NCBI RefSeq assembly: GCF_002564045.1
Contig: NZ_PDJK01000002.1
Location: forward strand, 2,108,001-2,172,000
DNA from: Amycolatopsis sulphurea
Lineage (GTDB): Bacteria; Actinomycetota; Actinomycetes; Mycobacteriales; Pseudonocardiaceae
Direction of reading: 5' to 3'
DNA length: 64,000 nt
Part shown: in pieces, positions 16,390 through 25,502 of the stretch
Layout: the number at the start of each line of letters is the position of its first letter
How positions within the stretch are numbered: the first letter of the stretch is position 1
The notes under the pieces: generated by a model
Seen by the model: only the letters and a program-made list of their open reading frames with translations
Databases searched by the model: none
Told to the model about the DNA's origin: nothing
Position numbers and translations under genes: made by a program

Positions 16390-16494
16390 GCAGCCGGTCA
16401 GACCAGCATCGGTCGTTGCGGCGCAGGCCAGCCAAGCAAGCCGAACGAGTCGCCGTTGATGAAAGCCGTTGGCGCTCCTACACCGACGTAGGAC

Positions 16495-17052
16495 TCAGCG
16501 GTAGAAGGCGAGGATGTGCAGTAGCGCGACCTGCGATGCTGCACCGACAATCTCGCCCTTCAAGATCCGCTCCCGGACCGTGTCGAGAGGAATCCACGCG
16601 ACCCGCTCGGCCTCGTTGATATCTGCAGGCTCGCCGATGTACTCGGACCGTCGAGCCACGTACAGCCGGTTCTCGGCGTCTGCACTGCCGACGATGGGTT
16701 GCAACGAACCGAGCGGTTCGACGTCGAGCGGGCGCCAGCCGGTCTCTTCCTCGACCTCACGCGCCGCGGTAACCGCAGGGTCTTCGTCCGGGTTGACGTA
16801 ACCGCCGGGCAGCTCCCACACCCACCGGTCGATGATGAACCGGTGCCGCCACAGCATGAGCACCCGATCTTGATCGTCAAGTACGGCCATCATCGCAGCG
16901 GGGCGGATACGGAACACCCATTGCTCGAACTTCACGCCGTCTGGCAGCTCGACCGATGCGATGCTCACTCGGTCGCGACGCGTGTCGTCGACGAATCGCT
17001 CGCCGTGGATCTTCCAGCGTGTCAGCTCTTGCCCATCCGCTTCGGTCGCCAC
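16495..17052 (-). CDS. NUDIX hydrolase (ADP-ribose pyrophosphatase-like)
   Basis: 185 residues. The Nudix box is complete near residue 97: GGYVNPDE, then seven residues, REVEEETGW, which binds the metal and cleaves a nucleoside-diphosphate-X substrate. The preceding RHRFIIDRWVWELPGGYV fits the ADP-ribose pyrophosphatase subgroup. It starts at GTG 17052; ATG 17054 is out of frame. Divergent from the P450 gene with only 40 bp between, so the promoters overlap. Confidence 0.9.
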   Translation of the reverse strand: MATEADGQELTRWKIHGERFVDDTRRDRVSIASVELPDGVKFEQWVFRIRPAAMMAVLDDQDRVLMLWRHRFIIDRWVWELPGGYVNPDEDPAVTAAREVEEETGWRPLDVEPLGSLQPIVGSADAENRLYVARRSEYIGEPADINEAERVAWIPLDTVRERILKGEIVGAASQVALLHILAFYR

Positions 17053-17080
17053 ATGACGACATGCTACGGCCCAACGGAAC

Positions 17081-17086
17081 TACAGT
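17081..17086 (+). promoter_or_regulatory. -10 box for leaderless P450 transcript
   Basis: TACAGT, six bases before GTG 17093. This TANNNT-plus-6 spacing is the pattern of leaderless actinobacterial mRNAs, and no ribosome site is present. Confidence 0.6.
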
Positions 17087-17092
17087 CGGCGG

Positions 17093-18247
17093 GTGTTTGA
17101 CCCCGCCGATTCGGCCTTCCTCGCGAACCCGTATCCGTACTTCGCCGATCTCCGCGAGCGCGGCGAGGTTCACTGGCACGAAGGGCTAGGTATGGCCATC
17201 GCGGTGTCACACGCCGCGTGCTCGGCCGTGCTCAGGCACCGAGGACTCGGCCGCATATGGACTGACGCCCAACCCCTTGAGCGGTTCGCGTCGTTCAACC
17301 TCCTGCACCGGAACTCTCTACTTGAGAACGAGCCGCCGACGCACACGCGCCTCCGGCGTGCGATCTCTTCGGCGTTCGGCCGCAGCCATGTCGAGCGGCT
17401 GCGACCGATGGTCGAGCAGCTCGCCGAGAACATGGTCGGGAAGCTTGCCGACAAGATCGCCGCGGATGGCGAGGCCGACCTACTCGAACACCTCGCGCAG
17501 CCGCTTCCGGTCGCCGTGATGGCCGCCCTGCTCGGCATCCCTGAGCAGGACGGCCACCGTGTAGTGGTTTTAAGTAACGCGATCGTGAAGATGTACGAGT
17601 ACGGCCTCCCGGAGTCCGGGCGCGACGAGGCCGAGCAGGCCGCCGCCGAATTCGTCGACTACCTGCGTGACGTCGTGCGCAACGGACCTGGCGGCATCGT
17701 GCGGGATCTGACGGCCAGCGAGCTGAGCGCGGACGAGGTGGTCGCCACGGCGGTCCTGCTGCTGATGGCGGGCCACGAGGCGACCGTCAACGTGATCGGC
17801 AACGGCGTGACGGCTTTGCTCACTTACCGTGACCAGTGGGAGCGGCTGAAGTCCGCACCCACGCTGCTCGACTCGGCCGTGGAGGAGCTGATTCGCTTCG
17901 ACTCGCCGCTCCAGCTGTTCGAGCGCACCGCGACCGACGACGTGGAGATCGCCGGTTTCCGGGTGGCCAAGGGCGAGAAGATCGGCGCGCTGCTCGGCGC
18001 CGCGGCGCGGGATCCGAAGGTGTTCGATGAGCCGGACAGGCTGGACATCGGCCGGTCGCCGAACGCGCACCTCGGCTTCGGCATGGGAATTCACTACTGC
18101 GTCGGCGCGCCGCTGGCCAGGGTCGAGATCGCCGCGGCGCTCACCGCGCTGACCACCCGGTTGCCCGGACTTCGCCTGGCCGCGACGCCGCAACGGCGAC
18201 CGGAATTCGTCATCCGAGGCTTGCGGACACTGCCCGTGACCGTCTGA
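17093..18247 (+). CDS. Cytochrome P450
   Basis: 384-residue soluble bacterial P450, a haem mono-oxygenase. Visible: I-helix oxygen motif MAGHEAT near residue 224, K-helix EELIR near 265, and haem-binding FGMGIHYCVGAPLAR near 330-344 with the cysteine ligand. No ferredoxin or reductase gene is nearby, so redox partners must come from elsewhere. The substrate cannot be told. The GTG start is supported by the leaderless -10 box and by the duplicated fragment at 16134, which keeps the same start. Confidence 0.95.
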   Translation: MFDPADSAFLANPYPYFADLRERGEVHWHEGLGMAIAVSHAACSAVLRHRGLGRIWTDAQPLERFASFNLLHRNSLLENEPPTHTRLRRAISSAFGRSHVERLRPMVEQLAENMVGKLADKIAADGEADLLEHLAQPLPVAVMAALLGIPEQDGHRVVVLSNAIVKMYEYGLPESGRDEAEQAAAEFVDYLRDVVRNGPGGIVRDLTASELSADEVVATAVLLLMAGHEATVNVIGNGVTALLTYRDQWERLKSAPTLLDSAVEELIRFDSPLQLFERTATDDVEIAGFRVAKGEKIGALLGAAARDPKVFDEPDRLDIGRSPNAHLGFGMGIHYCVGAPLARVEIAAALTALTTRLPGLRLAATPQRRPEFVIRGLRTLPVTV

Positions 18248-18257
18248 CGGAGCGGCT

Positions 18258-19535
18258 TCAGCGCGCAGCACCCACCGGACGTGCGGTGCGCAGCTGCGGC
18301 TCGGGTGCCCCGTCGACCTTGAGGACGCGCATCTCACGCAGCCGGTCCGTGGCGATCGGGATCAGCAGGCGGGAAAACCGGCGGATGACCATGGCCGTGG
18401 CGATCGCCAGGCCGGCCGCAGCCAGATCGGTCAGCGCGACCAGGACCACGCTGTCGGCCATCGCCTGGACACCGGAGTGGGTACGCCAGATGATCGTCGC
18501 GGCGAGCAGGACCCAGTTCACCAGCCACGCGGCCCACCACACCAGCACCAGCCGGCTCGGCTTCGGACGCTCGTCGCGAGGGCGGCGCAGGACGCTGTGC
18601 TCCAATTCGCCGACCACCGACAGCGCGAGCGGCAGATTCGCGAGCGGCACCAGTATCCCGACGAGCACCTGCCAAACCGGACGGGCCGGACGCTCGTCGG
18701 CCTGGTCGGCGGCTTGCCGGGCGACCAGCAGCCACCAGACCGACAGCCCCGCGGGCAGCAGCGACATGATCGTGGTGAGCAGGCCCGCCGTGACGACGAA
18801 CGCGTCGGAGAAGGCGACCACGTCCGTGTTCAGCGCGGAGTTCCGGCTCTGCACAAGGAGCACATAACGCCAGATCTCGGCCCCGGCAGCGATCACCGCG
18901 AGGGCCGCGAACGTCCAGAGGATCGTGACGAGGCTCTGCGCGAGGACCGGGATGCGCTCGATCGGCCGGACCCTGCCGGAAGCCGTCCCTGGCACGGTGG
19001 TCGGGCGGCGCCACACAAGATTCGGGAATCCCCAGCGCGGCGTCGTCGGGTACGACGGCGGGCCGGCGTACGGCGTGACGGGCACCGCGCGGCGCAACCG
19101 AACCGCTCCTGGCGGCGGCGAGGCGACCCAGCGCAACCGGGCCGCCGTCCGACGCTGCGACGTCTGCGGGGCGGCGGAGCGGTAGACGTCGCCCCGCGGC
19201 GCGGCCGTGAACGGGTGCGGATAGCCAGGTGACTCGGTGAATGACGGCGTCATCCCAGTTATCGGCGCACGTGCAGTGGTCACGTGATCTTCTCGCCCAG
19301 CGTAGGCGGCTTGTGGAGCTGCCTGCCCCGGCGAACCGGGGTGGGCGGGGTCCGGCCAACCTGCGGACGGGCCGCCGGACGCCGGATCACCCGGCGAACG
19401 ATCGGCACCGTCGACACCTGGGCTCAGCGGCCCCGCGGCCTCGCCGTTACCTGGGCTCAGCGGCCCGTCGGCCTCGCCGTTGGCGGGGTCGGGGGCTCTG
19501 CCGGGCTCAAGGGGCGGCGGGTCGGGCGAGGACAT
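18258..19535 (-). CDS. DUF4328 membrane protein with long Pro/Gly N-terminus
   Basis: 425 residues. The first 175 are disordered Pro/Gly/Ala-rich sequence with a short internal duplication (GPLSPGNGEA-type, residues 25-40). A DUF4328-like membrane domain follows from about 190: helices near LVTILWTFAALAVIAAG, FVVTAGLLTTIMSLLPAGLSV, ILVPLANLPLAL, VWWAAWLVNWVLLAAT, and LTDLAAAGLAIATAMVI. Function unknown. ATG 19535 lies three bases after the rhodanese stop, so the two form an operon. Confidence 0.85.
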   Translation of the reverse strand: MSSPDPPPLEPGRAPDPANGEADGPLSPGNGEAAGPLSPGVDGADRSPGDPASGGPSAGWPDPAHPGSPGQAAPQAAYAGREDHVTTARAPITGMTPSFTESPGYPHPFTAAPRGDVYRSAAPQTSQRRTAARLRWVASPPPGAVRLRRAVPVTPYAGPPSYPTTPRWGFPNLVWRRPTTVPGTASGRVRPIERIPVLAQSLVTILWTFAALAVIAAGAEIWRYVLLVQSRNSALNTDVVAFSDAFVVTAGLLTTIMSLLPAGLSVWWLLVARQAADQADERPARPVWQVLVGILVPLANLPLALSVVGELEHSVLRRPRDERPKPSRLVLVWWAAWLVNWVLLAATIIWRTHSGVQAMADSVVLVALTDLAAAGLAIATAMVIRRFSRLLIPIATDRLREMRVLKVDGAPEPQLRTARPVGAAR

Positions 19536-19538
19536 CCG

Positions 19539-19889
19539 TCAGAGGACCTCGGGGGTCGCATCGGGGTTTTCGGCCACCATGTGACGGCCTTCCCGGGCCC
19601 AGGCACCCATGCCACCGGCGACGTTGACCGCGTCCCAGCCAGTGGCGTTCAGCCAGGCCGCGGCGCGGGCCGAGCGGCCCCCACTGCGGCAGATGACGTA
19701 CACCGGCTGGTCCTCGGGCAGCTTGTCCAGCTCGCCCACCCGGGACGGGAGTTCGCCGAGCGGGATGTGCAACGCGGCCGGGGCGTGCCCGGCGGCCCAT
19801 TCGTCGTCCTCGCGGACGTCGAGCAGGACCAGGCCGTCTTTGGGCAGGTCGCGGACCTCGGAGGTCGGCAGTTCGGCGGGGCTCACCAC
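19539..19889 (-). CDS. Single-domain rhodanese-like protein
   Basis: 116-residue sulfurtransferase-type domain. The active-site loop is CRSGGRS near residue 67, with cysteine as the persulfide carrier; LLDVREDDEWAAGHAPAALHIPL near 21-43 is the conserved N-terminal half. Similar to small stand-alone rhodaneses of actinomycetes that act on thiosulfate or sulfane sulfur. First gene of a two-gene operon with the DUF4328 protein. Confidence 0.92.
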   Translation of the reverse strand: MVSPAELPTSEVRDLPKDGLVLLDVREDDEWAAGHAPAALHIPLGELPSRVGELDKLPEDQPVYVICRSGGRSARAAAWLNATGWDAVNVAGGMGAWAREGRHMVAENPDATPEVL

Positions 19890-20006
19890 AGTTCCATGCT
19901 CCCATGTCGTGACGTTGTGCGCGTGTGAGGAACGCTAACGCTCGTGCTCCGCGACAGCTATCCGGCCGGCGCGTCCAACCTCCGACACGCGTATCTAGCC
20001 GGAAGG

Positions 20007-20057
20007 CCGTGAAGGGGCCCTTCACGGACTCTGAATCCGTGAAGGGCCCCTTCACGG
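20007..20057. repeat. Palindromic element, copy 3
   Basis: Hairpin CCGTGAAGGGG/CCCTTCACGG, core GGACTCTGAATCC, hairpin CCGTGAAGGGC/CCCTTCACGG. It begins 20 bases after the symporter stop on the minus strand, in terminator position. Confidence 0.9.
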
Positions 20058-20076
20058 CTTAGCGGCGGGTGAAGCG

Positions 20077-21870
20077 CTACGCCTTGCGGTGCCGTCCCCG
20101 GCCGGTGCGGGCTTTGTCGTCCACCTGCCCGAACCGCGCGACCACCCGGTCCTGCACCAGACCGAGCGGATCAGGTGCGTGCAGCCGCAGCATGATGTCG
20201 TTCACCAGCTCCGGCCGTCCGGACCGGGTCAGTCTGCTCACCACATAGGTCACCAGGAAAGCGGCGGGCACCGAGATCAGCGCGGGCTGCACGGTCCACC
20301 ACGGCGGCACCGTCCCGGTGTATCCGCACACGGTGTCGTAGATCAGCGCGGCGAGCACCGAACCACCGCCGGCGATCATCCCGGCCAGCGCGCCCGGCCA
20401 GCTGAGTTTGCGCCACCAGATGCCCAGCAGCAGCAACGGGCTGAACGTCGAGGCGGCCAGCGCGAACGTAATCCCGATCGAGAGCGAGAGATCCTCGGTA
20501 CGTACCAGGAAGGTCAGCGCGAGCGGGCAGAGCGCGACGAGCACCGTGGCCACTCGGAAATCCCGGATCCGGCCCGGCAGCAGATCGGTGAACACCACCC
20601 CGGCCACGCTCATCAGCAGGCCCGAAGAACTCGACAAGAAGGCCGCGAACGCACCGGCCGCCACGATTGCGCCGAGGAGTTGGCCCGGCAACCCGGGTAG
20701 CAGTGCACTCGGGAGCATCAGCACCGCGGCGTCCGTATCGCCGGTGACCAGTAGTTGCGGCACGTACATCCGGGCGAGCGCACCGAGCATCGTCGGGAAC
20801 AAGTAGAACAGGCCCAGTAGCAACAGCACGTGCACAGTGGTGCGACGCGCGGACCTGCCGTCCGGGTTCGTATAGAAGCGCACGAGCACGTGCGGCAGGC
20901 CCATGGTGCCGAGGAACAGCGCGAAGATGAGCGAATACGTCTGCAGCAGGTCAGTGATCTTGCCAGATGCCGGATGTAGCCAGGTGTCGTTCGTCGCTGG
21001 TACGTCACTCACCACCGGCACCGGCGTGCCCGCGGCGAATTTCAGCGTGGTGCCCGAGGCGACCTTGTGCGGCACGGCCGGTGACCAATGCGCCGCCCCG
21101 CGCGCCGGGCCGTCGTCGATCTCGCCGTAGGCGTAGAAGTAGGTCCCGGTGTTGACCTTCACCGTCACGTTCGTCTTGACCGAGACGGTGGTGTCCTTCG
21201 GGAAGACCGGCGGCGCGGGTGCGCCGAGCGAACGCACCCCGGCAGGGCCGCCGCCGGCGAAGAAGACCATGCACAGCACGAAAGTCGGCACTGCGATCGC
21301 GAACAGCTTGAGCCAGTACTGGAATGCCTGCACCAGGGTGATCGCCCGCATCCCCCCGAACATCACGTTCGCCCCGACGAGCACCGTCACCACGACTGCG
21401 CCGACCCAGGCAGGTGCTCCCGGCACGATCTCGCCGAGGGTGAGCCCGGCGCCCCGCAGCTGGGGCACCATGTAGAGGATGCCGATGAACACCGCGAACG
21501 CCGTCGCGAAACGGCGCAGGCCGAGCGAACCGAGCCGCATCTCCACGAAGTCCGGCAGGGTGTAGGCGCCGGACCGGCGCAGCGGCGCGGCGACGAACAG
21601 CATCAGCGCGAGATAGCCGGCGGTGAACCCGATCGGATACCAGATGGCGTCCGCCCCGTCCTTGAGCACGATGCCCGCGACGCCGAGGAAAGATGCCGCG
21701 GACAGGTACTCACCGGAGATGGCGGCGGCATTTCGGCGCGACCGCACCGTGCGCCGGGCGACCAGGAAATCGTGCGTGCTGGTGGCCGAACGCGACGAGT
21801 GGTGCCCGAGGTAGTAGGTCACCAAGGCGACCAGCACGATGCCGGCCACCGCCCACGGGTTCAGCTCCAC
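20077..21870 (-). CDS. Sodium:solute symporter (acetate/pyruvate type)
   Basis: 597 residues, SSS family (13-14 helices). Conserved segments: RSRRNAAAISGEYLSAASFLGVAG near 45, and GMRAITLVQAFQYWLKLFAI near 175. A large extracytoplasmic insertion lies between helices at about 210-310 (VSVKTNVTVKVNTG..). The insertion and overall pattern are those of the cation/acetate symporters ActP/MctC. Likely substrates are short carboxylates such as acetate, pyruvate or propionate. It follows a small membrane protein and a LytTR response-regulator gene on the same strand. Confidence 0.9.
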   Translation of the reverse strand: MELNPWAVAGIVLVALVTYYLGHHSSRSATSTHDFLVARRTVRSRRNAAAISGEYLSAASFLGVAGIVLKDGADAIWYPIGFTAGYLALMLFVAAPLRRSGAYTLPDFVEMRLGSLGLRRFATAFAVFIGILYMVPQLRGAGLTLGEIVPGAPAWVGAVVVTVLVGANVMFGGMRAITLVQAFQYWLKLFAIAVPTFVLCMVFFAGGGPAGVRSLGAPAPPVFPKDTTVSVKTNVTVKVNTGTYFYAYGEIDDGPARGAAHWSPAVPHKVASGTTLKFAAGTPVPVVSDVPATNDTWLHPASGKITDLLQTYSLIFALFLGTMGLPHVLVRFYTNPDGRSARRTTVHVLLLLGLFYLFPTMLGALARMYVPQLLVTGDTDAAVLMLPSALLPGLPGQLLGAIVAAGAFAAFLSSSSGLLMSVAGVVFTDLLPGRIRDFRVATVLVALCPLALTFLVRTEDLSLSIGITFALAASTFSPLLLLGIWWRKLSWPGALAGMIAGGGSVLAALIYDTVCGYTGTVPPWWTVQPALISVPAAFLVTYVVSRLTRSGRPELVNDIMLRLHAPDPLGLVQDRVVARFGQVDDKARTGRGRHRKA

Positions 21871-21939
21871 GGCTGGAATCCTCGCACGAGTACCCGGTTC
21901 GGCAATGCCCCGCCACCGGGGACTTTTCGCGGGTGGGCC

Positions 21940-22449
21940 TCAGTTCTCGATCATGTCCACGAAATCCCGTTCGTGCCCTTCGGCCAGCCGGTTGTACCAG
22001 AGGCCGACGGTGAAGAGGAACGGAAACGGCAGCAGCCCCAGCACGATCCACGGAACCGGGATACCGATCACGGTGAACCGGGCAAAGCCGGGCAGCAGGA
22101 AGAACAGCACCGGCAGCGTGCCGAGCACCCCGACCACCAGCACCGCCAGCAGCACCGAGGTCCGCAGCTGGGCCTTGACCAGATCACCGACCAGCCGTTT
22201 TCCCCAGCTGGTCTGCTCCTCCAGCTCGATCCGGCCCCGCATCCGGCCCGGGACCTGCCGGGCATCGGCGAGCACCACCCGCTCCCGTTTGGGCCGCACA
22301 TGCGCCGGTGCCCCCGCCCGCAACGGCTCCGGGGCCGGCGGCACCGGCTCCACGATCGCCCGCTCCTCCTGGCGCGTGCCCAGCGTCGGATCCGGTTTGC
22401 GGACGCCGTTCGCCAGGCGGTGGTAGGGATCTTCGGAGGAGGTCACCAC
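21940..22449 (-). CDS. Small membrane protein accompanying the symporter
   Basis: 169 residues. Cytoplasmic N-terminal 95 residues with RMRGRIELEEQTSWGKRLVGDLVKAQL, then two helices (LLAVLVVGVLGTLPVLFFLL and VPWIVLGLLPFPFLFTVGLWY). In position and topology it resembles the DUF485-type subunit that accompanies ActP-type symporters, though the N-terminal extension is longer. It lies three bases after the response-regulator stop. The exact role is unknown. Confidence 0.8.
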   Translation of the reverse strand: MVTSSEDPYHRLANGVRKPDPTLGTRQEERAIVEPVPPAPEPLRAGAPAHVRPKRERVVLADARQVPGRMRGRIELEEQTSWGKRLVGDLVKAQLRTSVLLAVLVVGVLGTLPVLFFLLPGFARFTVIGIPVPWIVLGLLPFPFLFTVGLWYNRLAEGHERDFVDMIEN

Positions 22450-22452
22450 GTG

Positions 22453-23286
22453 CTAGCCGCCCCGCCCGTTGCCGACCAGACGGTCCTTCAGCGCACGGGT
22501 GTGCCGTCTGCTGACCGGCAGCACCTTCTCCTCGTTGCCGATCACCACCTGATAGCCGCCCTGGCCCATCCGCAGCTCGGTGATCAGCGGCAGCGCGACC
22601 AGGAAGGACCGGTGGATCCGCACGAAACCGGCTTTCTCCCAGCGTTCTTCCAGCTGGGCGAGCGGGATGCGGACCAGGTGGCTGCCCTCGGTGGTGAACA
22701 GCCGGGCGTAGTCGCCCTGCGCCTCGACCCAGCGCACCGAGGAGCGCGGGATCAGCTTCGTGGTGCCGGCCAGCTCGACCGGGATCACCTCGTCGTCGTT
22801 CTTCACCGGCTCGGCGCCCGCGCCCGGGGCCGGTGCACCGGCGGCCGCGGCAAGCTTCTCGCGCACCCGCGACACCGACCGGTCGAGCCGGTCCTGCTGG
22901 AACGGCTTGAGCACATAGTCGACCGCGCCGAGATCGAAGGCGTTCACCGCCTCCTTCGAGTGCCCGGTGACGAAGACCAGGATCGGTGACGGGTTCATCG
23001 CGGCGATCACCCGCGACATCTCCATCCCGGACAACCCGGGCATGTCGATGTCCGCGAAGACCGCGTCGACGGTCGGCAGCCCACGGGCCCGGCGAGCGAC
23101 CAGCTCCGGATCGTCATGTGAGAACAACCGCAGCGCGTCGGAGGCGTCAGAGGCGCTGAACACCCGGTGCACATGCGGGTTGTTCTGCAGGCCGTGGGTC
23201 AATTCGTCCAGCCCTTTCAGCTCATCGTCCACAGCGAGGACGATGAGCTGCCGGGTGTCTTCGTGAGCACTCACAGTGAATTGCAT
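22453..23286 (-). CDS. LytTR-family response regulator
   Basis: 277 residues. Receiver domain 12-130 (VLAVDDELKGLDEL; phosphorylation Asp in VFADIDMPGLSG near 74; lysine in VDYVLKPF near 117), linker, then a C-terminal LytTR DNA-binding domain (KLIPRSSVRWVEAQGDYARLFT..IHRSFLVAL, 180-275). I chose ATG 23286 because the receiver begins there; a longer reading has only non-family sequence. The symporter genes follow directly, so they are the likely targets. Its kinase gene lies upstream beyond the S49 protease gene. Confidence 0.92.
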   Translation of the reverse strand: MQFTVSAHEDTRQLIVLAVDDELKGLDELTHGLQNNPHVHRVFSASDASDALRLFSHDDPELVARRARGLPTVDAVFADIDMPGLSGMEMSRVIAAMNPSPILVFVTGHSKEAVNAFDLGAVDYVLKPFQQDRLDRSVSRVREKLAAAAGAPAPGAGAEPVKNDDEVIPVELAGTTKLIPRSSVRWVEAQGDYARLFTTEGSHLVRIPLAQLEERWEKAGFVRIHRSFLVALPLITELRMGQGGYQVVIGNEEKVLPVSRRHTRALKDRLVGNGRGG

Positions 23287-23327
23287 CCTGCCGATCGCCG
23301 GGTGCAATGTCCAGCCCCCGACCGGCT

Positions 23328-24173
23328 CTACAGGCCGTACCGCGACCACGCCGCCTTGGTGCTCACCGCGTCGAGCACCGCACTCGCCGCCACCGGAGCG
23401 CCCAGCCCGAGCCGGGCGAGCAGTGGTTTCTTGGGCTCGGCCACGGCGATCTCCGCGTCCGGGTACCGCTGCTCGATAATCTGCCGCAGCGAGCCCAGTC
23501 CGTCGATCAGCCCGAGGTCGAGGGCCTTCTGCCCGAGCCAGACGTCGCCGGTGAACAGGTCTTCGGAGTCTGTGAGCCGGTCGCCGCGGCGCTCCCGGAC
23601 CCAAGCGACGAAGAGTTCGTGCAGCTGGCCGTGCATTTTCTTCAGCCACTCGACGTCTTCGGGCTTCTCCGGGCTGAACGGGTCGAGCCGGGACTTGTTC
23701 GCGCCCGCGGTGTGCAGCCTGCGCTCGATGCCGAACCGCTCCAGCAGCCCGGTGAACCCGAACCCGCCGCTGATCACGCCGATCGAGCCGACCATGGACG
23801 TGCGGTGCGCGAAGATCTCGTCGGCCGCGCAGGCCAGCCAGTACCCGCCGGACGCCGCGAGATCCTCGGCGAAGGCGAGCACCGGCACGTTCTTCTCGTC
23901 GGCCAGCCCGCGGATCCGTTCGGCGACCAGGCCGGACTGGGTCGGCGCGCCACCCGGCGAGTTGATCTGCAGGGCGACCGCCTTGAGCCGCTCGTGGCCG
24001 AACGCGCGGGTGAGCGCCGATTCGAGCCCGGCCAGGTTGATCGAGCCGCGGGCCAGTGGCGACGGCGTCGGGGTGATCACGCCGTGCAGCTTCACCACGG
24101 CGACCACGTCCTTGCGCTCGCCGCGATCACCGAGCACGGGCAGGCGGGCGGTCAGTTTGTCGGCAACGCTCAT
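23328..24173 (-). CDS. S49-family serine protease (SppA-like)
   Basis: 281 residues. Catalytic serine in DLAASGGYWLACAADE near 112 and general-base lysine in AGANKSRLDPFSPEKPEDVE near 165, the Ser-Lys pair of bacterial S49 proteases. QINSPGGAPTQSGL near 70 is the conserved substrate loop. There is no clear signal peptide or membrane helix, so it may be cytosolic or peripherally bound. It is wedged between sensor-kinase and response-regulator genes on the same strand with gaps of 18 and 41 bases, implying co-transcription. Confidence 0.9.
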   Translation of the reverse strand: MSVADKLTARLPVLGDRGERKDVVAVVKLHGVITPTPSPLARGSINLAGLESALTRAFGHERLKAVALQINSPGGAPTQSGLVAERIRGLADEKNVPVLAFAEDLAASGGYWLACAADEIFAHRTSMVGSIGVISGGFGFTGLLERFGIERRLHTAGANKSRLDPFSPEKPEDVEWLKKMHGQLHELFVAWVRERRGDRLTDSEDLFTGDVWLGQKALDLGLIDGLGSLRQIIEQRYPDAEIAVAEPKKPLLARLGLGAPVAASAVLDAVSTKAAWSRYGL

Positions 24174-24191
24174 CTGCCAAGGCTAACCAGT

Positions 24192-25502
24192 TCAGTGGGT
24201 GGGCAGCATGCCCGAACGCGAGCCGTGCACGGAGTCGTGCTCCTCCTCCGCCGGCGGCTGAGGTTGCGGCGCAGGCTGCGGCGGCACGTCCGCGGAGTAG
24301 TCCGGCATGTTCGGCCGCACCCCGAGCTTGAACTTCGGCACGCGCAGGGTCACCTTCATCCCGGCGCCGGGCGCGGTGTCCACGGTGAGCGCGTAGTCCT
24401 CGCCGAACACCTGGCGCATGCGCTGGTTGATGTTGCCGAGACCGACGTGCGCACCGGTGCGGTGCGCGTTCTTCAGGTCGGTCAGCTGCCGCGGGTCCAT
24501 GCCGATGCCGTCGTCCTCGACGCTGAGCACCGCCTCCTGGCCGCGGTCCTCGGCGATCACCGTGACGCATCCGCCGCTGGGCTTGCTGGCCAGCCCGTGC
24601 TTGACCGCGTTCTCCACCAGCGGCTGGATGATCAGGAACGGCACCACGACGCTGAGCACCTCGGGCGCGATCTTCATCCGCACCTCGAGCCGGCCGCCGA
24701 ACCGGGCGTTCTCGATGGTCAGGTAGCGGTCGATGTTGCGCAGCTCCTCCGCGAGCGTGGTGTACATGCCGGAGCTGCGGAACGAGTAGCGGGTGAAATC
24801 GGCGAAGTCCTGCAGCAGCTCGCGGGCCTCTTCGGGATCGGTGCGAATGAGCGCGGAGATCGTGTTCAATGCGTTGTAGACGAAGTGAGGTGAGATCTGC
24901 GCGCGCAACGCCTTGATCTCCGCCTGCTGCAACTGGTTTCGCGATTCCTCCAGCCGCGCGAGCTCGAACTGCGTGCAGACGAACTGGCCGACCGCTTCGG
25001 CCATCTGCACCAGCTTGTCGCGCGTGCGGCCGACCACGATCAGCGTCGCCTCCGCCTCGCCCTCGACGAGAATCGGCACGATCGCGGCGGTTTTCATCTT
25101 GCAGGTGCCGCGGTGGTTGCACGGCATCTTGTTGTGATCGGCAACGGCCCGGCGGTGCTTGCGCAGCGCCGTGCCGACGTCCTCCACGAGGTCGAGGTAG
25201 TGGTCGGTCGCCTCGCCCGCCCAGGACAGCAGCGTGCCCTCACTGTCGGTGATCCCGACGGCGAGACAATCGAGCACCTCCAGCAGCTCGGCGGTCATCC
25301 GGTTGGCCGCGTCCTCTTCGAGCCCGGCCCGCAGGTTCGACGTCGCCTTGGACATCCGGTGCACGGCCTGCAGTACCGCGTCCTGGATGACCCCCTTGGG
25401 CCGGCGCGCCTTGAAGACGAGGGCCAGCACCACGATCACCAGGATGCCGACCAGTGCCCAGGGCACGACCTGCGCGAGGGGGAAAGCGGACACGCCGTCC
25501 AT
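24192..25502 (-). CDS. LytS-type sensor histidine kinase
   Basis: 436 residues. One N-terminal helix (VVPWALVGILVIVVLALVF, 10-30), then a GAF-like sensory domain (about 65-200) with a cysteine-containing motif MPCNHRGTCKMK near 133. The His_kinase domain follows (AQISPHFVYNALNTISALI near 220, His in SPHF) and an HATPase (PLVENAVKHGLA, DDGIGMD). This is the LytS/YehU/BtsS type that pairs with LytTR regulators. I chose ATG 25502 because the helix starts just after; an upstream in-frame ATG adds polar sequence. The Pro/Gln tail after 410 is unusual. Confidence 0.92.
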   Translation of the reverse strand: MDGVSAFPLAQVVPWALVGILVIVVLALVFKARRPKGVIQDAVLQAVHRMSKATSNLRAGLEEDAANRMTAELLEVLDCLAVGITDSEGTLLSWAGEATDHYLDLVEDVGTALRKHRRAVADHNKMPCNHRGTCKMKTAAIVPILVEGEAEATLIVVGRTRDKLVQMAEAVGQFVCTQFELARLEESRNQLQQAEIKALRAQISPHFVYNALNTISALIRTDPEEARELLQDFADFTRYSFRSSGMYTTLAEELRNIDRYLTIENARFGGRLEVRMKIAPEVLSVVVPFLIIQPLVENAVKHGLASKPSGGCVTVIAEDRGQEAVLSVEDDGIGMDPRQLTDLKNAHRTGAHVGLGNINQRMRQVFGEDYALTVDTAPGAGMKVTLRVPKFKLGVRPNMPDYSADVPPQPAPQPQPPAEEEHDSVHGSRSGMLPTH

